Positions 25,413-34,800 of a stretch of DNA of 64,000 bases are shown piece by piece. The notes below the pieces were generated by a model, which worked only from the letters and a program-made list of their open reading frames with translations, was not told where the DNA came from and made no database searches. The translations under genes and the position numbers were made by a program. How positions within the stretch are numbered: the stretch's first letter is position 1; each line of letters starts with the position of its first letter. The DNA comes from CAYXDO01 sp964463485 (lineage in GTDB: Bacteria > Myxococcota > Kuafuiibacteriia > Kuafuiibacteriales > Kuafuiibacteriaceae), in the NCBI GenBank assembly GCA_964463485.1, contig CAYXDO010000026.1, positions 24,518 through 88,517 of the forward strand, read 5' to 3'.

Positions 25413-26523
25413 GGAGGAGCTCCCGAGTACGTGTGATGACTTCTTCGACTTGCGCGTCGGTCTGATTGAAAAACAGCGGAAGTCTCACCAAACACGAGCT
25501 CAACCGGTCGGTGTTCGGAAGGGAACGACCGTCGTGATATCTCTGCCCGAACGGAGAGCTGTGCAGCGCGACATAGTGAAAGGGCGTGACGATACCGTGC
25601 CCTCGCATGGTGGCGATGAAGCGCTCCCGTTCCTCCGGCCGCCTCAGCACGATCGCGAAGAGGTGAAAATTCGGGTCGTTCGCCGCGCTCGGTCGCACGT
25701 ACCCGGCCCCCGCCCGCTCGAGGTCTTGGGCCAGCGCCTCTTCGTAGCGACGCCAGATCACCGCGCGCCGGCCGGAGACTTCATCCAGGCGCTCCAACTG
25801 ACAACTCAAGTACGCCGCGCTGACATCGGAGAGCACCAGCGAAGAGCCGAGGTCGACCCAGGAGTACTTGTCGACGAGCCCACTCAGAAATTTCTTCCGA
25901 TTCGTACCTTTGTCCCGGTAATACTCGGCTCGCTCGACGAGGCTCCCGTCGCGAATCGTCAGCGCGCCGCCCTCGCCACAGCCGATGTTCTTGGTCTCGT
26001 GAAAGCTGATCGCCGCGCACGCGCCGAACGTCCCGAGCGGTCGACCCCGGTAGCTCGCGCCGATCGCCTGCGCAGCGTCTTCCAACACCGGGACCGACCC
26101 GACACGCTCGAGCAACCCATCCATATCGCATGAGTTTCCTGCATAGTGAACCGGAGCCACGCAGCGCGTCTTCTTCGACAAGAGCAAGTCCACTTCGGCG
26201 AGCGACAGATTGCCATCGGGGTCGACGTCGGCGAACCGAAGGGTCGCTCCCTTCAGCGCGAAGGCGTTGGCGGTGCTCACGAAGGTAAAGGACGGGACGA
26301 TCACCTCGTCCCCGGGGCCCACGCCCAGCAGATGAGCGCCGAGCTCGAGCGCCTGGGTCGCTGAAGTCACGAGGAGAGTTCGTTGACCGAGCCGCGCCTC
26401 GAGCAGCTCCTCGCAGCGCCTGCCAAAAGGGCCGCCGCCCGCCGCGTGTCCGTTCTCCACCAAAGCCACGCGGATCGCCTCGAGCTCCGACCCGAGGAAC
26501 GTGGGCTTGTTGAACGGAATCAC
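25402..26523 (-). CDS. wecE: WecE-like dTDP-4-amino-4,6-dideoxygalactose transaminase
   Basis: PLP-dependent DegT/DnrJ/EryC1 aminotransferase, 373 aa, GTG start. Signature stretches closely follow WecE/RffA: MIPFNKP at the N-terminus, GDEVIVPSFTFVSTANAF, VHYAGNSCDMD, LEDAAQAIGASYRG, and the PLP Lys in SFHETKNIGCGEGGA, then DKYSWVDLGSSLVLSDVSAA. It converts a dTDP-4-keto-6-deoxysugar to the amino sugar (Fuc4N). First gene of the nine-gene operon; no promoter obvious upstream. Confidence 0.92.
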   Translation of the reverse strand: MIPFNKPTFLGSELEAIRVALVENGHAAGGGPFGRRCEELLEARLGQRTLLVTSATQALELGAHLLGVGPGDEVIVPSFTFVSTANAFALKGATLRFADVDPDGNLSLAEVDLLLSKKTRCVAPVHYAGNSCDMDGLLERVGSVPVLEDAAQAIGASYRGRPLGTFGACAAISFHETKNIGCGEGGALTIRDGSLVERAEYYRDKGTNRKKFLSGLVDKYSWVDLGSSLVLSDVSAAYLSCQLERLDEVSGRRAVIWRRYEEALAQDLERAGAGYVRPSAANDPNFHLFAIVLRRPEERERFIATMRGHGIVTPFHYVALHSSPFGQRYHDGRSLPNTDRLSSCLVRLPLFFNQTDAQVEEVITRTRELLRGF

Positions 26524-26536
26524 ATGGCAAGCATAT

Positions 26537-26601
26537 CACGGTCCGAGGCGCGGAAGGCCACGGGCCTCGGATCAAGGGATCGCCCGCACCGTTGTCGCAG
26601 A
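26537..26601. repeat. 65-bp imperfect direct repeat, copy 1
   Basis: Begins cacggtccgaggcg and ends cgcccgcaccgttgtcgcag. Its partner is at 26914-26978; the ends are near-identical and the centre diverges. Confidence 0.75.
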
Positions 26602-26686
26602 TGCCGCCCAGCTTGCCGAGAGACTCGCGCCGATGTTGCAGCAGGAACCCAAGCCGTCTCTCGATGAGTGAGACCCTAGCTCGCTA

Positions 26687-26783
26687 GCCAGCCAGTAGCG
26701 TCGAAATTCGCCGCGGCTCTGCGAGGACCTCGTGCCCGCGCCCGTGCCCGTGCCCGTGCCCGTGCCCGATCCTAATCCTGCCT
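26687..26783 (+). repeat. Dispersed ~97-bp repeat, copy A
   Basis: Reads gccagccagtagcgtcgaaa, then a cgcggctctgcgaggac core, a (GTGCCC)n run and gatcctaatcctgcct. Copy B lies inverted at 35325-35422 with most bases conserved. Confidence 0.8.
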
Positions 26784-26913
26784 CACGATCCCAGGGGGGG
26801 TGTCTTCAGATCACCGGTCCCAATGCCGATCGGTTAGAGCCTCGGTTCAATCCCGGTCCCGGTCCGGATCCTGAGTGCGCTGCCGGGTCTGAGTCCGTCA
26901 TCGGCGGCAGCAA

Positions 26914-26978
26914 CACGGTCCGAGGCGGGCAAGGCCGCGGGCCGCGCTTCGAACAATCGCCCGCACCGTTGTCGCAGA
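26914..26978. repeat. 65-bp imperfect direct repeat, copy 2
   Basis: Second copy of the 26537-26601 element. It lies 30 bp upstream of the Rieske gene. Confidence 0.75.
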
Positions 26979-27008
26979 GCGAGTTTCGGCGTTGAACCCG
27001 GCCCCCGA

Positions 27009-28079
27009 GTGGTGTCCAATCGCGCCGTGCTCTCGCCGATGCGCGCTTCCATGGGTCGCCTCGCCGAGCACTGGTACGCCGCCGCCCGCGCCGAAGAGCT
27101 CCCGAGGGGTCGACCGCTTGGACGGACCCTCCTCGGCGAGTTGCTGGTCCTGTTCCGAGATGAGCGGGGCGACGCCCACGCGCTCGCCGATCGATGCCTT
27201 CACCGAAACGCCCTCTTGAGCGAGGGGGTCGTGGTCGGAGGATGCGTAGCCTGCCCGTACCATGGTTGGACCTACGACGCCGACGGCCGATGTGTGAACG
27301 TGCCCTCGGAGAGTCGCGACGGCAGCCCGCGAACCGAGCTCACCCTCGAAGCCTTTCCGGTCCGCGAAGAGCATGAGCTGATTTGGGTCTACATGGGTCC
27401 TTCGAAGCGACCCAGAGGCAACCCGTTTCCCATGCCGGTCAAGCGCGGCGACGGATGGGGCTCCTACTGGATGACGACTCGGTTCGATAACGACGTCCCA
27501 AACCTCGTAGAAAATTTCATGGACGTCCCCCACACCGTGTTCGTCCACCGAGGCTGGTTCAGGACCAGGAGCCGAAAAAAAGTCGGGATGAGTGTAGAGC
27601 GCACCGAGAGCTCCGTGCTCGTCACGTACGACCAGCCCAACGACAGCATCGGCTTCACGCGTCTGTTGGCCAACCCGCGCAGACTGCCGATGGTGCACAC
27701 CGACAAATATTACCTGCCGGCGACGACCCGCGTAGATTATGCGTTCGGAGACGAGGCTCGCGCCTTCATCATCACGAGCACCTGCCGGCCGATCTCTCCG
27801 AGCGAGACCGAGGTGTTCACACTCATCTCCTTCAAGCTCGGACGCGTGACGCCTTACATCCGCCCGCTCCTGAATTGGTACACGAAAAAAGTGATTCACC
27901 AAGACGTGGAGATCATGGAGATTCAGGGAAGGAGCTTGCGCCACCATGGCGCTCCCCTGTTTGCTTCGACGCCCGCAGACACGCTCCACGTTCACATCGA
28001 GGCGCTGCTCGAGTGGGCTGCCTCCGAAGAAGGTCCGCCGCCCCCTCGCGTGGTCGATCGGGTGGAATTCTGGATCTGA
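27009..28079 (+). CDS. Rieske-type non-heme iron oxygenase (alpha subunit)
   Basis: 356 aa. The Rieske [2Fe-2S] site is CLHRN ... CPYHGW (Cys-X-His, Cys-X2-His). The catalytic domain carries the mononuclear-iron motif NLVENFMDVPHTVFVH, with bridging Asp and two His. These enzymes hydroxylate or demethylate rings using a separate reductase, which is not in the window. Tandem GTG codons at 27009/27012 and ATG 27039 are all possible starts; the domain begins after 27039. It is followed after 1 nt by a GNAT-like gene, so they are probably co-transcribed. Confidence 0.9.
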   Translation: MVSNRAVLSPMRASMGRLAEHWYAAARAEELPRGRPLGRTLLGELLVLFRDERGDAHALADRCLHRNALLSEGVVVGGCVACPYHGWTYDADGRCVNVPSESRDGSPRTELTLEAFPVREEHELIWVYMGPSKRPRGNPFPMPVKRGDGWGSYWMTTRFDNDVPNLVENFMDVPHTVFVHRGWFRTRSRKKVGMSVERTESSVLVTYDQPNDSIGFTRLLANPRRLPMVHTDKYYLPATTRVDYAFGDEARAFIITSTCRPISPSETEVFTLISFKLGRVTPYIRPLLNWYTKKVIHQDVEIMEIQGRSLRHHGAPLFASTPADTLHVHIEALLEWAASEEGPPPPRVVDRVEFWI

Positions 28080-28080
28080 G

Positions 28081-29232
28081 ATGAGCGCGATGGCTGGGCC
28101 CGAGCCGTTCACCTATCGGGGGGATGACTGGCAGTTGCGATACGCTGCGCCCTCGGACAACGATCGACTCTGTGAGCTCTTCCGGTCGATTCATCTCGAA
28201 GCCGCGCTCGACCTCACTCAGGAGCGCGACCCGGATTTTTTCTCGCTCTTGCGGATGCACGGAGGAGCTCACGAGACCTGGGTCGCCGAAGGGCCAGGGG
28301 GCTCGGTGGAAGGTTGCGGAAGTCTCGCCGTCCGGCCCGGCTGGGTGAGCGGCGAGGTGCGACCGGTGGGTTATTTGTGCGATCTTCGAGGGACCCCCGC
28401 GCTGCGAAAAGGTCGGGTCCTGCCCAAGGCGTTTCGCATCGCGCTCGAGTGGGCCCGGGCGCGGCATGGCGTCGAGAGCTTCTACACGGTGGTCATCGAC
28501 TCGAACGCGCTGGCGCGTAAGGCTCTCACCGAAGACCGCGAACACCGGAGGGAGCAGCCCATTTTCCGGCCGATGACTCCCTTCAACATGACTTCGGTGC
28601 AATTCGTGGGCAAGGGTCGCCGACCGGTTCGATCGGTGGACTTCGTCCGACCGACCGAGCGTGCCGAGCTCGTGGACTTCTTTCGACGCCAGCAGGAGTT
28701 GCGGTTGTATGGGGAGGTCGTCGACGACGGCTGGCTCGACCGTCGCTTGGCTGCTTGGCCTGGGTTGTCGCTCGATCGGTTCGTCGTCGCCAAGAGCTCG
28801 GGAGGAAGAATCGTGGGTTGTGCCGCACCCTACGATTCGGCCCCGTTCAAGCGGACACGAGTGCTCGGTTATCACGGATCGATGAAATGGCTGCGGGCCC
28901 TACACGACGGAATGGTCACGGTCCGAGGCGGCGTGAAGCTGCCCAAGCCCGGGGAGTGCTTTCGGTTCGAATTCATGAGTCACCTCGAGGTCGGCGAGGA
29001 TCCGAGTATCCTGAGCGATCTGCTGGCTTTCGTCTACCGGGCTCATGCAGCCTCGAACCTGCACTTTCTGAGTGCGATGATCCCGCGCGGATCGGCGCTG
29101 GACGGCGCCTTCGCCGGCTTCATGGTCACTCGGACCCCGATGACCGTGTACGGCGTCGCGCTGCGCGGCAGCGAGATGAGCCGGTTCGACTTCGGCACAC
29201 CGAGGCCCGGCTTCGAGATCGCGCTCAACTGA
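28081..29232 (+). CDS. GNAT-like acetyltransferase, probable two-domain protein
   Basis: 383 aa, ATG one nucleotide after the Rieske stop. The N-terminal half resembles a GNAT fold (LRYAAPSDNDRLCELF, LCDLRGTPALRKGRVLPKAF with the acetyl-CoA loop position, then an FYTVVIDSNALARKAL segment). The second half (from ~200) has a similar pattern and could be a second, degenerate GNAT domain. Substrate unknown; pairing with the oxygenase suggests both modify the same compound. Confidence 0.65.
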   Translation: MSAMAGPEPFTYRGDDWQLRYAAPSDNDRLCELFRSIHLEAALDLTQERDPDFFSLLRMHGGAHETWVAEGPGGSVEGCGSLAVRPGWVSGEVRPVGYLCDLRGTPALRKGRVLPKAFRIALEWARARHGVESFYTVVIDSNALARKALTEDREHRREQPIFRPMTPFNMTSVQFVGKGRRPVRSVDFVRPTERAELVDFFRRQQELRLYGEVVDDGWLDRRLAAWPGLSLDRFVVAKSSGGRIVGCAAPYDSAPFKRTRVLGYHGSMKWLRALHDGMVTVRGGVKLPKPGECFRFEFMSHLEVGEDPSILSDLLAFVYRAHAASNLHFLSAMIPRGSALDGAFAGFMVTRTPMTVYGVALRGSEMSRFDFGTPRPGFEIALN

Positions 29233-29270
29233 AGGCGCCGCTTCGAGCACGATCATGGTATAGGTCCGCC

Positions 29271-30488
29271 ATGTTCAGGCGGTTCGCCTTGCTCTCCCTG
29301 ATCCTGCTTCTCGGCTGTGACGATCGGGCGCGAAGGACTTCGAGCTCGACGCCGACGCCACGCACGGACTGCACGAGCGATTGGGAGTGTATCGACGGAT
29401 CTTGTCGTTGTAAAAATACGGGCGACACCTGTCGGAGCGCCGAGACTTGTGAGTCTGAGTGCAGAGTTTGCAACAACACGTGCACGCCCGACTGTTCGGG
29501 TCGCGCGTGCGGGCCCGACCCCCGATGCGGGACGAGCTGCGGGCTCTGCGCTTCGGGCACGTGCTCAGTGGCCGGCCAATGCGTGCAGAATTGCGATCCT
29601 GCCTGCGACGGGCGAGAGTGCGGTGCGGACCCAGTCTGCGGTATTTCATGCGGGAGCTGCTCGTCAGGCCGGTCCTGTGATGCGAATGGGCGGTGTTCGG
29701 GGACGGTTTGCACGCCGAGCTGTGGCTCGCGGGAGTGTGGGCCAGATCCCGTGTGCGGCGTGTCCTGCGGCTCTTGCAGCACCGGAACGTGCAACGCCTC
29801 GGGCACGTGTCTCGGCGGCGAGGTCGAGTGCGTGAGCGGCTTTGCGTCGGATTGCGACGACGCTGGCGAGCGCTGGACGGGGAGTCTGTGCTGCATGGAC
29901 GCACCAGCCACTTGCTGGAGCGGGTTCGCGTCCGACTGCGACGACGCGGGGGAGCACTGGACTGGCTCGCTCTGCTGCGTCGACGCACCGAACGTCTGCG
30001 TCGATGGGTTTGCGTCGGACTGCGACGACGCCGGAGAGTTTTGGACCGGCTCGACTTGCTGCGTAGGAGGCCAGGCCGAGTGTGTAAATGGGTTCGCCTC
30101 GGATTGCGACGACGCCGGAGAGTTCTGGACCGGCTCCACTTGCTGCGTCAGGGCTCCGACCGTTTGCCTGAACGGCTTCGCCTCGGACTGTGACGACGCC
30201 GGAGAGCACTGGACCGGCTCGCTCTGCTGCGTCGACGGCCCTGCCGACTGCCTCGATGGGTTCGCTTCGGACTGCGACGACGCCGGGGAGCACTGGACCG
30301 GCTCACAATGCTGCGTCGACGGTCCCGCCCAATGCGTCGATGGGTTCGCGTCAGATTGCGACGACGCTGGAGAAAACTGGACAGGTTCGAAATGCTGCGT
30401 TCCGGGCGCCTCTCGGTGTGTGACGGGCTTTGCCGCGGACTGCGATGGCCCAGGAGAGCACTGGACAGGCTCCCTGTGCTGCATCTGA
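29271..30488 (+). CDS. Cys-rich repeat lipoprotein
   Basis: 405 aa. A lipoprotein signal ends LILLLGC. Residues ~50-180 have three to four Cys-rich modules of the form CGPDPxCGxSCGxC. From residue 185 to the end there are eight tandem 28-residue repeats, consensus C-x2-GFASDCDDAGExWTGSxCC, each with Cys near the start, Cys in SDCDD and a CC pair. The last repeat is more diverged. Secreted or surface-anchored; probably disulphide-rich and adhesive or structural. Function unknown. The following lipoprotein gene overlaps its end. Confidence 0.88.
   Translation: MFRRFALLSLILLLGCDDRARRTSSSTPTPRTDCTSDWECIDGSCRCKNTGDTCRSAETCESECRVCNNTCTPDCSGRACGPDPRCGTSCGLCASGTCSVAGQCVQNCDPACDGRECGADPVCGISCGSCSSGRSCDANGRCSGTVCTPSCGSRECGPDPVCGVSCGSCSTGTCNASGTCLGGEVECVSGFASDCDDAGERWTGSLCCMDAPATCWSGFASDCDDAGEHWTGSLCCVDAPNVCVDGFASDCDDAGEFWTGSTCCVGGQAECVNGFASDCDDAGEFWTGSTCCVRAPTVCLNGFASDCDDAGEHWTGSLCCVDGPADCLDGFASDCDDAGEHWTGSQCCVDGPAQCVDGFASDCDDAGENWTGSKCCVPGASRCVTGFAADCDGPGEHWTGSLCCI
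29823..30485 (+). repeat. Eight 84-bp tandem repeats inside the Cys-rich lipoprotein gene
   Basis: Seven full units of 84 bp and one of 75 bp. Cores such as gcgacgacgcc and ggttcgc are conserved at DNA level between units, while units 1 and 8 differ most. Copy number could change by recombination without breaking the frame. Confidence 0.88.
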
Positions 30489-31717
30489 GGTCCCGACCTC
30501 GAAGGGAGCCCGCGCGTCGACCTCGCGCCTGGCCGATTGTCGCACTCATCGGTGTCGGCGCCTGCCGGGAGTCGGACGAGGCGAAGCTGAGCAAGCTCGT
30601 CGATCGGTTCGAAACCCACGTCTACGTCGGACTCAAGGTCGCAGCGCTCGATCCGGAGCGAGACTCCGAAGTCAAGGAGGCGCGACGACTCATCGAGGAG
30701 CTCAGCACGACCACCAGCACCGCGGGACTCGACGCACGGGACGCCTTGGTCCTCGGCAAGGCGGCATGGACGCTGCGCTCGGTGGGAGCGAAGGAAGTCC
30801 GCAGAGGGAGGGACTCGGAGCTTCCTCCGCTGCTTCCGCTCCTCACGAGCTCGACCTCGATCGATCGCTCGACCGATCACGCGCTGCTCCTTTTGGGGCT
30901 GCTCGCGCTGAAGGTCCATCCGAAGGCTCCGGTGCCGGTCTCGAACGCGCTGCTCTTGTACGAGGCGTGGATGGCCGGCGAGGCTCCGCTCGAACCCTCA
31001 CTCGAGCCCATCGTTCGGGCCGCACAAGCTTATGCCATGGCGTCGAGTGACTTGTGCGACCTGGCTTCGAAATTCTCGGACCTCCTCGACAAGACACCCA
31101 CAGGGACAAAAGGAGACGAGCTCGCACGCATCGCCGGTATGGCGATCGGCATGGGTCACCTCGCGGCCCACGCCCCTCAGGAAGCGGGGCTGATCATTAC
31201 GCTGTTGTTGATCGAACACGTCCCGTGGGTGCTGCGGTTCGTCGCACACGTCTTTACCGCGCGTTGTTGGGATGGACGGAAGAACGAGGAGCGCGCGGCC
31301 ACGGAGTGGAGGCGCGCGCTGGATGTCGCTGCGGGCGTAGGCGTGCCCGAGGCCGAGCTCTCGTTCTTGCGCGCGCACCTGGCGCTTCGAGCGGGTGATC
31401 TTGCGGAAGTCAAAGTGCAGCTTTCGCGCGCCGAAAGTACGACCCTGCTCGACGACGCGGAGAGGACTCGGCTCCGAACGCTCGTAGCGTCGATCGATCC
31501 GGACGAAGGCAAGCTCGAGGAGCTCCTGAGCTCCGCACGAATCGCTCGTTTCATTACGTCCATCGTGATCGGCCGTCTGGAGGCGGCAGGCGCGCTCGAC
31601 GTCCCCGAGCTGAAGGCGCTCGATCCGGCTCGGCTCTGGTTGGGTGTGGTCGAGCGCTCGAGGCAGCACGTCGCCGGCTGGTCAGGTTGGCTTCGAGCGC
31701 AATGGGAAGCGCTGTGA
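30476..31717 (+). CDS. Putative lipoprotein, helical repeat (TPR-like)
   Basis: 413 aa from GTG 30476, which overlaps the end of the Cys-rich gene by 13 nt in another frame. The N-terminus is Arg-rich, then PIVALIGVGAC gives a lipobox. The rest is nearly all alpha-helical with TPR-like spacing, for example WRRALDVAAGVGVPEAELSFLRAH. No family recognised. The start is the only in-frame codon keeping the signal peptide. Confidence 0.72.
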   Translation: MLHLRSRPRREPARRPRAWPIVALIGVGACRESDEAKLSKLVDRFETHVYVGLKVAALDPERDSEVKEARRLIEELSTTTSTAGLDARDALVLGKAAWTLRSVGAKEVRRGRDSELPPLLPLLTSSTSIDRSTDHALLLLGLLALKVHPKAPVPVSNALLLYEAWMAGEAPLEPSLEPIVRAAQAYAMASSDLCDLASKFSDLLDKTPTGTKGDELARIAGMAIGMGHLAAHAPQEAGLIITLLLIEHVPWVLRFVAHVFTARCWDGRKNEERAATEWRRALDVAAGVGVPEAELSFLRAHLALRAGDLAEVKVQLSRAESTTLLDDAERTRLRTLVASIDPDEGKLEELLSSARIARFITSIVIGRLEAAGALDVPELKALDPARLWLGVVERSRQHVAGWSGWLRAQWEAL

Positions 31718-31832
31718 GCCGCTCCGAAAGTCGTCGCGTGTCGACGGACCTCCGCTGATCCATTCGTGCCCGCGAAATCCGCTCGCCCATTGGCTCCGAC
31801 TGAGTTATTGGCCCCTTCGAGCTCGTCCCATC

Positions 31833-34800
31833 ATGGTCATCAAGTCTATCCTCCCGAAGCTCAACCCGTTGGCCGGCGCGGCGGCCAAATCAAAAGCCAA
31901 GGCGAAGCCGATCAAGGCCAAGGTCGCCAAGGCGACGAGCGCGCCCGCCGATGCCCTCGAGTCGACGAACAAGTCCGCCGCGGTCGCATCGATCACACCG
32001 ACGCAGGCTCCTTCGGCGCCCTCGATCCCGGGCGTCTCCGAGACGTTCCCTGTCCAGGCGCTCGAGTCCTTGGACGCAAAGGGGCTCTCGGGGCAGACCT
32101 TCATGCTCGACGGCGGATCCTTGCGCGGCTTGAAGCTCCGCACGCGAAGAATCATCGACGGCGACAAGCCCGGGTTCGAAATCCTGTTCAAGCTGACGTC
32201 GTCGAAAATCCCGGGACTCCTCGAGAAGCTCGACAAGGCCGGCGCGAGCACGACAGACCTGTCTTTTCGAGGCCTCGAGCTCGGCGAAGATGGCGTGGCC
32301 AAGCTCAACGCCGCCAAAGGAGTGATCTCGACCTCGAGCACTCACGCTCCGCCCGATCTCGACAACACCGCGACCAAATGGGTGCGCCGACTCGAGGATC
32401 AAAAAGGGGGGGTCATCGAGGTCGTGAACGACAAGGCGGCGCTGGCCGTGCGAGGCCTCGTTCGCATCCAACTCAGCGGCGACGACAAGACCTGCAACAA
32501 ACAACTCGACGGTTTGATCAAGTCGCTGGGGTTGCAGTCGATCTTCGCGCCGCCCACGACTCACTCGAAGCAAGTACACGCCTTGATGCACGTCCTGTGG
32601 CAGGTCGACTCGAAGCAGGCCGACAAGCTCGCAAAGGGAGACCTCGACAAGGTCAAGCCGGCCGACCTGGTCAAGACGTTGGAGAAACTGGGTTACTCAA
32701 AGGAGCGAATCAGCGGGCTCCGCTACGAAGACACGTTCGAGGGACACTTCTCCGTGGTCGATCCGCAGCAAGCGGAGGAGCTCGCAAAGGCCGGAGCTCG
32801 GTATTTGTATTCCACGGTGACTTCACCGGAACATGTACTGTCGATTCTGAGAAATGGGCAGAAATCGTCGCTCCAGCGCTACGAAGACGGGATGATCGTC
32901 AACGGGATGAGTACGATCGCCGACTTCAGCACGGGCGGTGCCGTGGGTGTGTTCACGCGGCTCGTCACTCAGGACGCGATCTACAACGGTCAGGGTTGGA
33001 CTGGTCGTACCTACAAGCTGCTCCAAAGTTACAAACAGCTCGGTCGAACCGACTGGTACGGCTGGAACGGCGACTACTTCGGCCGGCGATGGGATCTCGA
33101 CTCGAAGGTCAACTTTGGCCGGGGGCTCGTCGAGTCGATCGACGATGGGAAGACGTACAAGACGACCAACGAGCTGATTTTCACGGCCGGCAATCGTCCG
33201 GAGAACATCGAGCGGGTGATCGCGACGACCGAGTCCGACCGCCAGAAGTTGATCGAGCACCTAGAGAAGCAAGGGTACCAGCCGCACAACGGGCTCTCGT
33301 TGTCGGAGTTCGTGGTGTTGTCGCCCAAATTCTTGCCCTACGGGCCGTCTCCGTACGACGTCACCGACCCCAAAAAGTTCGCCAGTGAGGCGCTCGCGGC
33401 GGCCAAGACCGGGAGCTCCGCGCAGCTTCGGTGGTTTCTCATCGAGGGTCCGGCCGACGCAGGAGCCAAGGCGGAGCTCGAGAAGAAGTGTTTGCTCGAC
33501 CCGAAGCTCCGGCAGTACGCGCTCGACGCGGCGAAGATCAGCGGTCGCTTCGCGATGGCGCCAGAGGAGCTCGGGAAGCTCATCAAACAGCTCAAATCGA
33601 AGAAGACCAAGGAAGGCCCGAAGATCCTCGAGGCGCTGGTGAAGTCGGCGGCCGAAGCCTTGTTCCGTTCCGGAGCCAAGGAGGCCGCGGCGCTCCTCGC
33701 GTCCAAGCCCTCCAAGGCGAGCTACCCAGGTCCCTACGAGCTGAGTGACGATGTCTGGGTTCGCATCTACGAGTCACTCGCGAAGCTGGAGGGGGGGACG
33801 ACCAACCCGTGCTTCGAGCTCGCGATGAAGACCCGCGCAGAGAAGCTCCTCAAGGATGGGAACGCCGGCTTCCGGAAGTTTCTGCAGTCGACGCCGCTAG
33901 TGAATCCGGCCGACCCGGCCGCGTGGCTCGCCGCGGAGGCCAAGAAGGTGGCGGGGGGCGGAGAGAGCTTGGAGCTCGCGCTCTTCGTGGCTCAAACGCA
34001 GCCCGACTCGATGGGCCAGGTTCGAAAGCAGCTCCTTGCCGCGGACGGGCACAAGACCGTCGAGATCCTGCGCTCGACCCTCGTCGAGCAGAAAGACCTC
34101 GGAATGAGCGGGCAGGAGCTGAATACGCTGCTCGATTCGTTGCCTGCCGACTCCGCTTCGAAGAAGGTCCTCTTCGATGAGTTCCCGGACGCGCTCCTCA
34201 GAACCGGCGACGCCGACCTGCTCGCCAAGCTCGAGGCCCATCACGGTACGAAGAGCCCCCAGCTGGCGATCAACGACTCGACGCGCTGGACTCAGCTCGC
34301 CGAGGCGCTCGTGGCGAAGAAGGGCGCGCTGCCGGCCGGCTTTCTCTCCAACGTGCTGGGCCGGGGCGCCTACTGGCTGCAGCACTCCGCTGAGTTCATG
34401 AAGCGCCTTGGCGAGCTCGATCACCTGTTCGATCTCAGCGACCCAACGGCATACCTCGCGGAGGCGACTCAGAACTGGAAAGCCGGCAGCCCAGCGCCGT
34501 TGAAGCTCATGTGGCTGCTCCTCGGCCCCGAGGAGACGCGACCCTTCCGAGCGCAGGCCGCGGTCGCGACGCTCCGATCGAACGACTACTACGTACGCAA
34601 CGCCCTTCACTACGCCAAGACATACAGCGGCAAAGACGCGCTCCCCCTCGACGCCGCCGAGCTCAACTCGGTGATGAAGCAACTGACGGACGACCCAAAG
34701 GACGCCAACGCGAAGACCACATTCCTCAGCACCGCTGGTCGCCAAATTCTCACGAAGGGCGACGCCACCTCCTTCGGCCTGTTGAAAGCCCACTTCGAGA

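Larger units (their letters stand above)
26524..27008. other. 485-bp non-coding spacer with repeats
   Basis: Between the wecE-like gene and the divergent Rieske gene. It holds a 65-bp direct repeat pair and a ~97-bp dispersed repeat containing a GTGCCC hexamer run. No credible gene; open frames here are low-complexity Pro-Val repeats. Confidence 0.75.

Noticed and set aside
18230..26523. Bioluminescence (lux) operon
   Set aside because: luxC and luxE homologs are present, but there is no luxA, luxB or luxD, and the neighbours are glycan- and ACP-type genes.
26687..26783. Repeat cluster as a possible CRISPR array
   Set aside because: The units are a simple 6-bp run and a single dispersed element; there are no regular spacers and no cas genes.
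26732..26995. Pro/Val-rich plus-strand open frame over GTGCCC repeats
   Set aside because: Only translates the hexamer repeat; no start signal and no conserved part.
29225..30919. 564-codon minus-strand open frame
   Set aside because: Complement of the eight Cys-rich repeats; repeated QSEANPS-type text only mirrors the repeat on the other strand.
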